From positions 41,466,798 to 41,530,797 of the forward strand of contig NC_034410.1 of the NCBI RefSeq assembly GCF_002078875.1: a stretch of 64,000 nt of DNA. The letters are read 5' to 3'. Shown one piece after another: positions 43,001 through 52,200 of the stretch. Under the pieces are notes generated by a model. It did no database searches, was not told the origin of the DNA, and was given only the letters and a program-made list of their open reading frames with translations. This DNA is from Numida meleagris. Lineage: Eukaryota; Chordata; Aves; Galliformes; Numididae. The position numbers and the translations under genes are program-made. Position 1 is the first letter of the stretch, and each line of letters begins with the position of its first letter.

Positions 43001-43471
43001 CTCTGGGCCTACGAGCCCCTGCGAGGTGCCTGCTCCATTTCCCCCCGCGACGCGCCCTGGCACCCTGGATCTGCCCAGCCCCGTGTCCCTCTCTGAGTTT
43101 GGAGTGATCTTCCCTGTCCTCGGCCCCCGAAGTGAATGCAGTGGGGCGTCATCCCCCGAATGTGAAGCTGAAAGAGGTACGTGCAGGTGGATCCGCCCTG
43201 GGTGGAGGAAGTTGCCGAGGGACCCGCTTGATCCATAAGCTGCAGAGTGATATCTGGGTTTAACATCGAGTTTCATCTTTTCTTTGCAGGGGATAGGGCA
43301 GAAGGGGCCGAGAACAAGACAAGCGACAGAGTGAACAAGAACAGGAGCAGCAACAGGAGCGGCTCCGCCGAGGGGCTGGCTTTGGATAACCGGATGAAGC
43401 AGCTCTCCCTTCAGTGCATGAAGATCAAAGAGGGAATATGCGCGGGCAGAAAGGCTGCTCAGATCGGCTGA
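3829..43471 (+). CDS. SH3BP5: SH3BP5, SH3 domain-binding protein 5 (complete, 9 coding exons)
   Basis: Spliced CDS of nine exons: 3829-3909, 4875-4937, 13076-13204, 29864-30028, 38058-38188, 40584-40626, 41368-41587, 42916-43176 and 43290-43471. All introns are GT-AG and all phases join. The total is 1275 nt, giving 424 aa against about 455 in human; most of the shortfall is in the acidic N-terminus and the Ser-rich linker near the C-terminus. Seen: acidic N-terminus (residues 1-27), a long charged helical region (about 28-265, e.g. GELEKLNQSTDVINRRETEL), a Ser-rich tail, and two JNK-docking-like motifs, RPGTLDLPSP (324-333) and LDNRMKQLSL (396-405). Family knowledge: SH3BP5/Sab binds and inhibits BTK, is a Rab11 GEF through its V-shaped coiled coil, and docks JNK on the outer mitochondrial membrane. 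The paralogue SH3BP5L is less likely because the C-terminal docking region matches SH3BP5 and CAPN7 is the neighbour. Identification rests on recalled family sequence, not a search. Confidence 0.97.
3910..4874 (+). other. SH3BP5: SH3BP5 intron 1
   Basis: A 965-bp GT-AG intron. Its first 150 bp continue the CpG-rich promoter region; the rest is ordinary unique sequence without repeats that I recognise. Confidence 0.9.
4875..4937 (+). CDS. SH3BP5: SH3BP5 coding exon 2
   Basis: A 63-nt exon for residues 28-48, starting GELEKLNQSTDVINRRETEL, nearly identical to the family. It is flanked by a pyrimidine tract with tcag and by the donor gtaggg, phase 0 at both ends. It opens the first long helix of the coiled-coil Rab11-GEF domain. 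Confidence 0.96.
9923..10092 (-). mobile_element. CR1 3' fragment, intron 2
   Basis: Reads tcatagaatcatggaatt, then aggttggaagagagctcaaa and ccagggatggggcacccaca, i.e. the CR1 3' tail in reverse. Antisense to SH3BP5. Confidence 0.9.
12300..12500. repeat. GC-rich patch, possible unclassified interspersed repeat
   Basis: Distinct composition from its surroundings, with gccaacccagggcagctcag, a perfect 8-bp inverted repeat at 12362-12369 / 12379-12386 (ctcaggtg and cacctgag, 9-nt loop) and gacctcatttgagggttggc. The style recalls a chicken dispersed repeat, but I cannot name the family. Confidence 0.4.
13076..13204 (+). CDS. SH3BP5: SH3BP5 coding exon 3
   Basis: A 129-nt exon for residues 49-91 (begins DARQKFRSVLVEATVKLDEL, ends EARRVARQ). 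The upstream tract is strongly pyrimidine-rich, but the acceptor reads ttttgaag, with A rather than a pyrimidine at -3. The donor is CAG|gtaaga. Phase 0 at both ends. Part of the coiled-coil core. Confidence 0.96.
19661..19785 (-). mobile_element. Old CR1 3' fragment, intron 3
   Basis: Diverged match to the reversed CR1 tail: gtggtttgggtaggagggac, accacctgatcccaaaccca and caggttgcccaaagtcccat. Antisense to SH3BP5. Confidence 0.75.
24606..24620 (+). repeat. (TG)n microsatellite
   Basis: About seven TG units, interrupted on either side. Too short to be notable except as a possible length marker. Confidence 0.8.
24655..25205 (-). mobile_element. Old CR1 fragment (about 0.55 kb), intron 3
   Basis: A diverged but extended match: aggtcatctgatcctacctc, ataacctctctgggtgacct, gacctttgctggactgagca and cttgaactggaggccctgaa follow the order of a reversed CR1 3' half. 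The RT frame is broken. Its divergence suggests an older subfamily than the other copies. Confidence 0.7.
27337..27362. repeat. Perfect inverted repeat (11-bp stem, 4-nt loop)
   Basis: Arms ttcgtggaaac (27337-27347) and gtttccacgaa (27352-27362) are exact reverse complements around the loop ttgc. Seen directly; function unknown. Confidence 0.9.
29864..30028 (+). CDS. SH3BP5: SH3BP5 coding exon 4
   Basis: A 165-nt exon for residues 92-146, from AQLEAQRATQDFQRATEVLR to the end EMLNHATQR. Acceptor tttttag, donor AGG|gtaata, phase 0 at both ends. It holds two copies of a 13-nt word exactly 21 nt apart, which gives the protein repeat QRAT...QRAT at heptad spacing in the coiled coil. Confidence 0.96.
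32314..32400 (-). mobile_element. Short CR1-type 3' fragment, intron 4
   Basis: Reads taggatcattaaggttggaa, aaagaccactaagattatct and agtctgaccgtcaacccatc, a variant of the reversed CR1 3' end with the ccatcaaccca form. Antisense to SH3BP5. Confidence 0.7.
33679..34090 (-). mobile_element. CR1 LINE fragment, intron 4
   Basis: Begins with the reversed tail ataaaatcatagagtggttt and continues about 0.4 kb. The minus strand translates to the CR1 ORF2 C-terminus (e.g. GDLIAALQYLRRANKQEGDR, NRFKLNEGRFRLEVRKKIL), so the reading frame is still partly recognisable. 5'-truncated. Confidence 0.93.
35286..35375 (-). mobile_element. Short CR1 3' fragment, intron 4
   Basis: Reads gaatcatggagtattccgag, ttggaagggacccattagaa and catcaagtccaactcctggc, a reversed CR1 tail of under 100 bp. 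Antisense to SH3BP5. Confidence 0.82.
37716..37865 (+). mobile_element. CR1 3' fragment, intron 4 (sense orientation)
   Basis: Reads aagctgcctggggaggtggt, caccatccctggaggtgctc and ggttggacttagatggtctt, a forward CR1 tail lacking the final octamers. It is the only CR1 copy found here in the same orientation as its host gene. Confidence 0.85.
38058..38188 (+). CDS. SH3BP5: SH3BP5 coding exon 5
   Basis: A 131-nt exon for residues 147-189 plus two bases of Lys190 (VMEAEQTKTRSELVHKETAA, later MKQLEKKLKRAINKSK). Acceptor cttgcag, donor gtaggt. It leaves phase 2, which exon 6 completes with a single A. Basic and acidic residues alternate as expected for a coiled-coil helix. Confidence 0.96.
38189..40583 (+). 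other. SH3BP5: SH3BP5 intron 5
   Basis: A 2.4-kb GT-AG intron with one CR1 fragment (39070-39312); otherwise nothing recognised. Confidence 0.9.
39070..39312 (-). mobile_element. CR1 3' fragment, intron 5
   Basis: Reads gattcatagaatccttagag, ttggaagggacctctgcagg, ccatctagtccaactcccct and caggttgcccagggcctgat, ending near taaatctaccctctttcagc. A clear reversed CR1 tail of about 240 bp, antisense to SH3BP5. Confidence 0.93.
40584..40626 (+). CDS. SH3BP5: SH3BP5 coding exon 6 (43 nt)
   Basis: A short exon giving the last base of Lys190 and then PYFELKAKYYVQLE (191-204). Acceptor ttttttccacag, donor GAG|gtaagt. It is too short to stand out as an ORF. It is supported by exact phase with exons 5 and 7 and by near-identity to the family. 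Confidence 0.95.
40627..41367 (+). other. SH3BP5: SH3BP5 intron 6
   Basis: A 741-bp GT-AG intron. Nothing recognised beyond a short TG run near 40.94 kb. Confidence 0.9.
41368..41587 (+). CDS. SH3BP5: SH3BP5 coding exon 7
   Basis: A 220-nt exon for residues 205-277 plus one base of codon 278. It encodes the end of the coiled coil (QLKKTVDDLQAKLSLAKGEY, later NLEMISDEIHERRRS) and the start of the flexible tail (AMGPRGCGVGAEGSNTSVED). Donor gtgagt. Codon 278 is split T|TG (Leu), where the recalled human residue is Val. Confidence 0.95.
41588..42915 (+). other. SH3BP5: SH3BP5 intron 7
   Basis: A 1.3-kb GT-AG intron, repeat-free to my eye. A GC-rich open frame on the minus strand overlaps its end and exon 8; it is a shadow of the coding exon. 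Confidence 0.9.
42916..43176 (+). CDS. SH3BP5: SH3BP5 coding exon 8
   Basis: A 261-nt exon for residues 279-364 and the first base of Gly365. It is rich in Ser, Glu and Pro (ETQSVSSFSSGPTSP). It contains RPGTLDLPSPVSLSEFG, corresponding to the first JNK-docking (KIM1) motif, and LGPRSECSGASSPEC. Acceptor cactgcag, donor gtacgt. Confidence 0.95.
43290..43471 (+). CDS. SH3BP5: SH3BP5 coding exon 9 and stop
   Basis: A 182-nt terminal coding exon: the last two bases of Gly365, residues 366-424 and TGA at 43469-43471. It contains LDNRMKQLSLQC (the KIM2-like docking motif) and ends KAAQIG, close to the family ending. A Ser/Gly-rich stretch known from mammals is shortened here to RSSNRSGSAEG. Acceptor tctttgcag. 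Confidence 0.95.
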
Positions 43472-44715
43472 GTCCTTCTTGCGCCCGTCCTGGTTAATGG
43501 GAATATAAATATTTATACATGAACTTCTAAGTGTTTGAAGAACGTTGTGCCAATAATATATGCCAAATCTCGAGCGTTTACTCTAAGAATTTAAAACTGC
43601 ACTAAGAAGTCTAATTGGTGTCGAGGGCTGAAGTTTTTATTCAGTAAATCCTTTGTAGGCCAGACAAGTTATCAGCTGGTAAGCTGTGCTCCCATGTCAC
43701 AGACTTTTGTAAATCGTTTCGTAGCAGCCTGGCTGAAGCAATAACCAGTAATGTTCCCGTGCAAATTCATGCCAGCTGGGGGTCTGAAATTCAAGCCAGA
43801 CGTTTGCAGAGCGCAGTTTGGCTCTGGTTTTGTAGAACGAAATGCTCTTTAGATACATTGGATCTCTTGAGTATAAGTGGCATATTCTTTAAACATCTGT
43901 ATTTGTCTGTATTATGCTGAAACTGTAGAAATATTTTGTATACAGGAAAGCTGCATGTGTGGGTCTAAAAGCCTTCACTCTTCCCTTGGTGCTCACAGAA
44001 AGGATGAAGATGAGTCATGCCTCTAAGAACCGGCCTGAGAGAGACAGGAGCAGGACTGCAGCGCTCAGCAGCCATGGGCCCTTTCTAGCTCCCCTTCCTG
44101 AGTCTGGCTGGAACTCTAAGGGTGATACCAGTGACCAAAAAGAGTTGATTGGCCCTTGCCCTTCCCCTCCCCTGGGAAGTGAAGTATTATTTTCAGCACT
44201 TTAAAGTGTTATTGCTCAAAAATGGGAGTGATAGGTGTTTTCAGGACAGTTACGATTAGGGGATCGCCCTTAAAATATGCATGAAGAAAAGGAATTGCCA
44301 GTGTTGATTGACAATGTGTTCTTAAATTTCTCCGTAGGTTGTACTGTGTGGGATTTTATAACTGTTAAAGGGATTGAGGTTTAGGATGCCCTAGAGAAGT
44401 GTTTGATAAAACTAGAAAGGGCACGGGCATGTTTGCCGGCCACTGTTAGGCAGTAGTAGTGTCTGGTAATTATAAGTGGTAGTAAAAATCCTAGGACTCT
44501 TCAGTTTTGGTGGCTAAGCATTTCTGAAAGCACCATTTTATCGAAAATGTTGGTTTATATTGTTAATTTCATGGGAATTTTAGGATTGCCCAAAGTATTT
44601 TCTATTATACGTTTTTGCAGTCCTGTTGTATTTCGTCCTTGCCACAGCTTGTGTATCTATTCTCAAAGTTAATGTAAAATTCTTCACACTACAGTAAACC
44701 TTTTTGTTTTCCACC
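43472..44715 (+). other. SH3BP5: SH3BP5 3' UTR (predicted, proximal end)
   Basis: Non-coding sequence after the stop. The end is set from the AGTAAA hexamer at 44693-44698, followed by a GT-rich stretch. A length of about 1.2 kb agrees with what I recall for the mammalian gene. No CR1 or simple repeat interrupts it, which suits a transcribed UTR. A longer form ending near 45.3 kb is possible. Confidence 0.6.
44693..44698 (+). terminator. SH3BP5: Candidate SH3BP5 poly(A) signal AGTAAA
   Basis: A variant poly(A) hexamer. GT-rich sequence at about 44720-44748 (gagtgtgtttg, then cgtgtttcgag) lies at the right distance to be the downstream element, so cleavage would fall near 44.71-44.72 kb. No AATAAA was seen on this strand between the stop codon and here. 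Confidence 0.5.
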
Positions 44716-45765
44716 TTTCGAGTGTGTTTGAGCTCAGCGTGTTTCGAGTAGTGAGAACCCACGGGCAAGGGTAGGCCTTCAGTATCCACTTCCAGCTGAA
44801 GACCGCAGCCCGGAGCCTCTCACCTTGGCACTTAGAAACCTTTGCAGCGCGCGCAGCTGTTGTCTCCTGCCAGCTTTCTGAATCCTGGGATCCGTGATTT
44901 ACTTCTTACTCTGAACTACGTGAGACCGGAGATGTACTTCAACCTTCCAAAGTCTCTTGGTGTGCAAAGAAAGGAGGAAGGTATTTGACATTATACACCA
45001 CCTCTGTACTTAACGCTGCTGAAGTTTGCCTTAAGCTCACGCACAGTTGGAGGTCAGGAAACCCGTTTCCATAAAAATTAGTTTCAACACACTGCAGCTG
45101 TTCACCTGTAATAGAGTAGTATATATGCACGTACATGTTCTGAAGGCCGAGCTCTTCCCATGTGCAGCATTTCCCGGCCCAATGCATGCTTTGGAAAAAG
45201 AGGTCTGTGCTTCCAGCTTCTGCTGCAGCCTTTACTTGGGGAAAAGCTGGCACAGCCAGTATTAAATATGAGAAGCATTAAATATGAGAAGCGATGCCAC
45301 CGTGTCACATTATATTAAGTATTTTTACCTGAGCTTTTGTAATTGAGCTGTTGTCTGTTGCATTAGTCACAGAAAGCAGCGGAGGAACTTCAGGCTGAGT
45401 ATCTATTTTTGTCAGTCAACCTCTATTGTGCTTTTCTGTATTCTTTTTTTTTGTTATTTTTTTAAACCTTTTCCTGTCAGCTTGCCTCTCATAGTGCCAG
45501 TTCTGCCTGGAAACCTCCGCAGCTGTGTAATGAATGATGTTACGTTCAGCAGGATCAAAGGAAGCTGCACGTGCTGCTCCCAGCAGCTTCAAGCCATTGC
45601 TCAGGAGGCGTGGGAAGGCTTGGAACCGGCGTGCCCTTACAGCCACAGCGCAGCTCCAGGCTCTGTGCAAGGATCTCGCTGCAGCATTCTTCCTTTGGCG
45701 ACGCCAGGGCTTGGCAGGTAAACCACACCTCCCATGGACACGCAAACAGCCACAACCGCGTATCC
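44716..45765. other. Intergenic spacer between convergent SH3BP5 and CAPN7
   Basis: About 1 kb between the two predicted 3' ends. It holds the 16-bp duplication and a moderately GC-rich patch at about 45.54-45.73 kb. Open frames there on both strands have no recognisable domain and overlap each other. I see no third gene. Confidence 0.6.
45261..45292 (+). repeat. Perfect 16-bp tandem duplication carrying ATTAAA twice
   Basis: The word attaaatatgagaagc occurs at 45261-45276 and again, directly adjacent, at 45277-45292. Each copy starts with ATTAAA, the second most common poly(A) hexamer. It could be a distal SH3BP5 signal, with a T/GT-rich stretch following at about 45330-45365, or a chance slippage duplication. 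Confidence 0.85.
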
Positions 45766-45769
45766 AATC

Positions 45770-48700
45770 AATTAATGGAAAACTCATTTTATTTTTAAAC
45801 TCTGTAAAAGCTGTAATTATAAATATGACAAACTTAAAGGAACGTACATCATGGGGGAGTACAGGCAAATCAACAAGCTTTTTCCAGTTACTTTTCCATT
45901 GGAATCTTCACGTATCCTGATGTGTAACATGATAGTAGCTGCCTTCATGGGTATAAAAATAAGCCTCTGGCGTATCAAAGTATTTGTGAGCAGCAAGAAT
46001 GTATAAAGCAACAGTTAATGTAGGAATTCTACTACTCTTTGGCATTATCACACAATTTAATATGTCCTTTTTTGACGAAGTGATGAAAACCTCTATGGTT
46101 ATGTACACAGATGTAATTCTAAGCAGCTGGTTGTTCCAACACCTTATAGTTTGCATGGTCAGAGATGCATGTGTTGGGGGGGTACCTCACCCTGAGCTAT
46201 CAACAGCAGCACAGGGGGTCCTCCATGGAGCACTAAGGTAGGATTTAAAAGAAAAACCCCAAACCAAAATACAGAAAAGCTTTCTCAGTGCAGAAGCATG
46301 GAGAACGTTAAAACTTCTGAAAAGGGCTCTCCAGTTGTCCCTCAGCACCAATGACAGAGAATTAAAAATCACCTCTTTGTTGTAATCTTCCCTCAGTGAA
46401 GCAAAGAAAGCACAAATCCTCTTAGAGCCCCTGACAGCACCCAGCTTTCATTGGTATTCGGCTGCCTTGTTTTGCAGCTTGGACGGTTTTCAGTTGTCAC
46501 GTAGACACACTTATAGAGTGAAGTATGCTTGTTAGTAAATTTCGTCAGGTCCTGTATTTTGAAGTTTAAAAGGCAGACAAGAGTTGAGGGTCACAGCTGT
46601 CAAGCTGGAAGTGATGTGGGCAATCTAAGCTGGGGCTACGCATCTCTTTCAGTTTTTCCCCCCCTACAGCCTGTGCTGCTTTCTAGAAGTCTTGCTTTCC
46701 AAGCTTAACTCAGTATCTAATATTCTATCATTACAGATCAAAAATGCTATGGTGTAGCCATAGTAATGGGGTAGGGGAAAGAACAGCATAATTTACGGCT
46801 TGAGCTGAGGCTGTGCTGTAATTTAAGGAGCAGTTCACTTTCCACTCATCTCTCCAGATTTGTGGAAAAAAAAAATAGAAGTAAGTATTTGACGCAAGAA
46901 TGCAAGTACTTATGTGGACAATTTCTCTAAGAAAAAAGGGGCAAGAAAATACTGTACAAGGAATTTGTTACAAGCAGAAATAGCAGAGACTGAATTTTAC
47001 AAGAATATTTTGTATTTCCTTTGAAACGCTACACCTGAGCATTCTGTAAGCAATGATATTCCACTAACCCTGTAGGTGCAGTATTTGAATAAGGCTTACA
47101 TTAAGAGGACAGCAATACTGAACTTAAATCCTGTCCGCTTACAGGCGTAAGCCCCATCCACTGCCTGTACTGTGGGTAACAAGTGTTGCTGTCTGGTAGA
47201 TACAGCCTTGGTGTAGCATTGAGAAAGTGAGTACGTTTCTTGCTTCTGCTTCAGTACAGTATGGAAGCTGAGCTTGTTTACAGGGAACAACTGATTGCAC
47301 CCCAAAGCCCAGGATAGCCACAAAGAATCTAACAAGGTTTTGCTCAGCTTGTGCCCATGCCGTTCCCTGTGTTGATGTGCTGCACTGACAGACACTTTCC
47401 TGCAAAAGAAAGTAAGTCACACTGTGACAAGCTTGGCATAAGGCCCAGATGGTCTCTGAGAGAACTGCAGTCCAAAAAGGCATGTGTACTCACTGTCCTT
47501 TGAAAGCCAGAATTTGTTAAGCAGCTGCCTGAGGATGGAGATGAAGCAAAAAGGAGCTGAGAGTTTCTGGAGAGGGGAAATAGATTTCTGGGGGAGTAAT
47601 TTCAGCCCACAGGTATTTCTAGTTCTCCTGTAGCACATGCTCTGTTTCCTAATGAACAAATAGCACCTGTGCTCTGAAAATAAACACTACCTTTTTGCTT
47701 GAAAACTTGCCAGAGAAACTGGAAGGGAAAGAGCTTCCTGTGGCAGCTTTAAAAGTACCCTTTTCCCCAACTGTCACACGTAATTCTGTCTGTCATTCAA
47801 GGAAAAAAAAACAAAAAACAAACATTAAGATCAGTTAATATTTGAATTAAGATGGAAAACTCAGTTATCTTTAATCCTCTTTGGATATTGTGTGTGTGTG
47901 TACATACATCTTATAGACTATAGGAATAATGCAGGCAGTAGCCTTCTAATTTTTTTTTTCCTGGAGTAATCCCAATTCCACTGCTTTCTTAAGAACTTTA
48001 ACCCTGTTACTACTGCTGTCACTGGCCAACTGCTACATTTTTTCATCGGTGTCAATTTAGAAGCAAGAGGTACCTTCCAGAAGAGAGATCTTGTATAATA
48101 GGAGCAGCAAGCTGCTGCCTAGGAGGTGTAGTTTAGGAGGGGAGGAGGTATAAATGGATCCTTCTCCTAGGAGCCAAGTACCTGTAGAAGTAACAAGGAT
48201 AAAATGTTTCCTTGCTAGAGTGCTGACAGTGGGTAGTTCTGGAGTAGCACCAGCAAATGAAGCTACTTCAGTAGGTGCACAGAATCTCACAGCACACCTT
48301 TGGATGAAAACCTTTCCTCTCATGCCAAGTGAAGGGCGTGCTCACTGCACACTGCTGTTGGTTACCTTCCCCATCTCAACACCAATCATCCTCAGGCTGG
48401 GTCTGGCAGCTAGCAGTAAAAAGGCCGTGTACCCTGTGCTATAACATGTAAAGTAATACAAAATAACAGCTCTTAAAGTACACGTAATGTGGGTGAATCC
48501 CTTGCTTTTCTTTTAGATGTAGCTAAAGCTGGGGTCTTCCTTATCTTTTACTCCTATGTAGATACTTGAGGTAAGCTGAACATGATAGTGGCAGTCTGGA
48601 ATACGTGCTCGGCAGTAGTGAACTCACATTTAAATGTGAGAACTCCTTCAATGCTGAAAACATTCAAGGCAGCGGTATAAAGGGCATTTACTACGTATTT

Positions 48701-49133
48701 GGGTTAGAATGAATAAGGAGAATACACAAGAATATTTTTTCTTACATTTTTTACATTTAGGAATAAAATCTTCAACCCCTAGACCCTGTACTTTGGGAGA
48801 AGAGAATTTCAGTGTTGTTTTTTCTCTGAACTCAACAGATTTTAATTGTAGAAAAATTGCAGCAAATTAAGTTCTTCCAGTTCATCAGAATATAACATTT
48901 TAGCCTGTTCACAAGCCTGCTATAAGCAGTCCTTACTCCAATAGAATAGCAGCAAAAACCACATCTAATTTTCTGTCATGATCAACTGCCGAATTGGTGA
49001 CTCTGTGTTCTTGGCTATAACTTAGAATGTGATTTTATTTTATGTACATCTGTAGTAAGAGTTATTCACCTTTCTGAGCCTGTAGGGCAGTTCAAAACTA
49101 TGTCCTTAAACAGCCGTGCATCAGTCTGTCTCC
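45770..49133 (-). other. CAPN7: CAPN7 3' UTR (predicted)
   Basis: Region after the CAPN7 stop on the minus strand down to the AATAAA near 45.79 kb. It holds no CR1 element and no convincing ORF, and it has a short TG repeat near 47.89 kb. A second minus-strand AATAAA at 49034-49039, about 95 nt after the stop, lacks a GT-rich element and seems less likely to be used. Confidence 0.55.
45788..45793 (-). terminator. CAPN7: Candidate CAPN7 poly(A) signal AATAAA
   Basis: The plus strand reads tttatt here, so the minus strand reads AATAAA. Further downstream on the minus strand (about 45735-45757) lies ggttgtggctgtttgcgtgt, a good GT-rich downstream element. Cleavage would be near 45.77 kb, giving a 3' UTR of about 3.4 kb. 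Confidence 0.65.
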
Positions 49134-49278
49134 TCACTGAAGCTGTGATACTCTAAGAGGTGAAGTGCTGTTAAAATCTAAGAAAAAAGGACCCTCCTGT
49201 TGAGGCAGGAATGTGGTGGGGATAATGTTGTAGACTCCAGCAAGGATGTTCTCCACTTCCAGGTAGCAAAATCCACAC
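49134..49278 (-). CDS. CAPN7: CAPN7 last coding exon and stop
   Basis: 145 nt encoding (R)[39 protein letters not shown] and PLRVSQLQ, then TGA (minus strand, 49136-49134). The intron before it is only 84 bp. The SQLQ ending resembles the human TQLQ ending. Confidence 0.95.
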
Positions 49279-52200
49279 CTATGATAGAAGAAATGATCTG
49301 TTACAACCAAGGTCTGAAATGTTTCGAGCAGCTAAGATTTCATTGAATCAACTATTTATTACCTGTAGTCCCCACTGCTCTTCTTCTGAAAGCCATAGGA
49401 ACCAGGATCTCCTACTGTTGAGACGGTGACAATTTCAAACCCAACGCTGTACTGCCTGCAAGCCGAGTGACAAGACTGTTACTTTAATTATTTGGGCAAT
49501 CAGGGCTACCGTGAGGATAGTAAGTTTTTGAAAACTGTATAGCTTGAATACATTTTTGTCACATTTGTGACAGAAATGTAAGTGAAGCTTACCATGACGT
49601 GAATGTGTAACTTGGAAGAAGATGCATTTTGGTTTCACAACTCTATCTGGAAAATCTTTACTAGCTTTCTGCTTCTGCACCAAAGCAGAGCCCGAGCGGT
49701 TAAACTTGCAGTGACATGCTCCTGGGCTGAGCAGCACAGGTTTTGGGCTGTGTCCTGAGCACCAGCAGAGGAATGTGAATGTTGGTGATCTCAGCACAGT
49801 TCTCATGTTGCACTGCAACCTGGGACAATTTGTCTACTACCTCTTCATAAATGTGACAGGCGCCGCTGGCCCTGTCAGTCAAACTACTCAAGTGTGATCT
49901 ACAAATGCAGAAAATGAAAGCAAAGAAAGAAATGCTTAATTAGTGGAGTAGGAGAGCCATACCTTCAAGGAAAGACACACACTCGTCTGTGCTTCGTGAG
50001 AGAAAGAGTTTCCTCAAAGAAGAGAAGGTGGATAAAGACACGCTGCCATTTTATGGTGACGTTATGCAGCTTTGTGAAAAAACTCGATCATGTGCTGACT
50101 GCATGTCAGGAGATGTTGCTATTTAAAAACACTGTATTCTGATATCATGAGGCACATAAATTTTGCTGAAGGAATCTGACCTACATAACTTTAGTATAGG
50201 ACTACCAGAAGTGAGAAGGTGCTTTCTCTTACCCTTTATTAGGTATCATTAAGCATACTGACACGTACTGTAAAGGGGCTGAGAGGATCATACCACTTGA
50301 TCTACATTTTAAGTTAAACCTATTTTATGTTCTGCTTTCTTGACTATCCCCTCCAAAACTTGGTCCTCCTCAGCCCTCTCCAGAGCTGAGATGCAGTAAT
50401 TTAGTAAAGGTCCACTCTACCACAGTAACAGCTGAGTGCCCGTAAGTATTACTTGCTACCCTGGGAAGTAGCTTTCAATATGAAAGACACTTCACAGGGC
50501 CCTGACATCCAATTCTTCCTCCTGATCTGCCAGTCACAGAGTAGATGCTTTGTCAGAGCTGAAGCTACTGCACAGGCTGTTATTTAAGAGCCTGTAAGTG
50601 TTTAGCATCCTGTATATTAGCTACATTATAGAAGACAAGAAATCATGACTGTGACTAATTTTAAGAGGAAAATAAGTCCTTTGTAGCCTCTTCCCTACTG
50701 CACAACACCTGGCTTTACTCACACCCCAAAAACTAATATGAAAGAAGGCTCCTGCTTCCCTTGTGAAGAATCTCCTCAGTAGCAAGCATGCAGGTTTAAA
50801 TCACTATTGATGGCAAGGTTAGAAACAAACAGCATAATACCTGCTTAATATAAAGCTTAATAAAGCTGCTTCCCATATCTTATCTCTGGCTTTTCAGGGG
50901 GCTTCTCACCCACCCCTTGGAGGAGTCTGACAACTTATCCTTAGTGCACAATACTCTTGCTGTGTTGATACATGCTTCTCTACAAACCTTGGTCCACGCA
51001 GCTCGATTAGTAATGGCCCACTCTTGTCCAGCTGGAACTGATAGATGGGGTTATTTTTGTAGCTGTCTCTGAAGTTTCCACATCCTCCAGCACTGTGACC
51101 TTTCCATTGTCCGTTAACCTAAAAAGTCAAAAATACAGAAAATATTTTATATCCTGGAATTTATTTATGTGTCTAGATAAGTGATACAAGACTAGAAGCG
51201 CCTCTCACTTGTCACTGACTACAGGATTCTCTGAGTTTTTAAAGAGCGAGTGAAAGTCACAATGTGATTGTATTCAGAAAGTTTAACTACAGTCCTCCAT
51301 CTACCTCACTCAAAGCCTTAGATCCTTTATAAAGGTAATATTATTCAGCTCCTAAGTACCGAGTAGCTGCTTCTGACTGCAAAAGATCACATCTAATGAA
51401 GGGTCTCTCTTCCCATCTATCCTGGAGCTGCTGAACTGTGTGGTTTTTTTTGTTGCTGTTTTCCCTGTCCTTCCCTCAAAAAACGAAACAAAAAACCAAA
51501 GCAACAACAGACCTCCTTTGCTGTGTTAAATGAGGGACAAAAACAGTCTAAGCATGGCACTACTTGTGTTGTAGCCTTTGATTTGGAAACCTCTCCCTCC
51601 AGCACTGCCCACTCACCACCTTGCACTCTGAGAAGCAGCACTACCGGGACAACAAAGATATCCATATGGACAGACTCCAAAAGGACAAAGAAATACAGGA
51701 GACAGAATGTTGCTCAGATTTTGAGAAGCAGGCCATCTGTTTGCAAGTTTCTCCTGCTAGTCATTAAAATGAAAGTTTAGACTTTTAAGACATGCCAGGC
51801 ATTTGCACGGTTATAGCTGAGCTGCAGTCCCTGTATGTTACTTGCCTCCCCTCTCTGTCAAACCAGCAGGGATCAACAATTTTTCCTGTGATTTCTCTAT
51901 TCAGCATCCAAAACCCTCGTGCTTGTCTTTAAGTGCAATGACTACTAAACAGTCACCAAATAGGCATTAAACGGGCAACTAGCTTTCTGTATTTAATCAT
52001 TTAGACAGAGCCAGCCATGGACAGATAAAACATGCCTTTTATTTGAATACTAGACTGACATCTTCAAATAGTTAGCAAGAGGCTTCCATGTACTTAATTC
52101 TCTTTTGAAACGCAACACAGCATAAAACAGTTGTCGTGTCTCAAGCAGGCATACCATCTTCAGTGCATTTTTCACACTTCTTAAACCATTCTCCCAAACT

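Noticed and set aside
45416..45868. 150-codon minus-strand frame and overlapping plus-strand frames between the two genes
   Set aside because: The frames overlap on both strands in a GC-rich patch, show no family resemblance, and partly lie in the predicted CAPN7 3' UTR.
49034..49039. Proximal AATAAA as the main CAPN7 3' end
   Set aside because: It would give a 3' UTR of about 0.1 kb and lacks a GT-rich downstream element; the distal signal at 45788-45793 is better supported, although minor use is possible.
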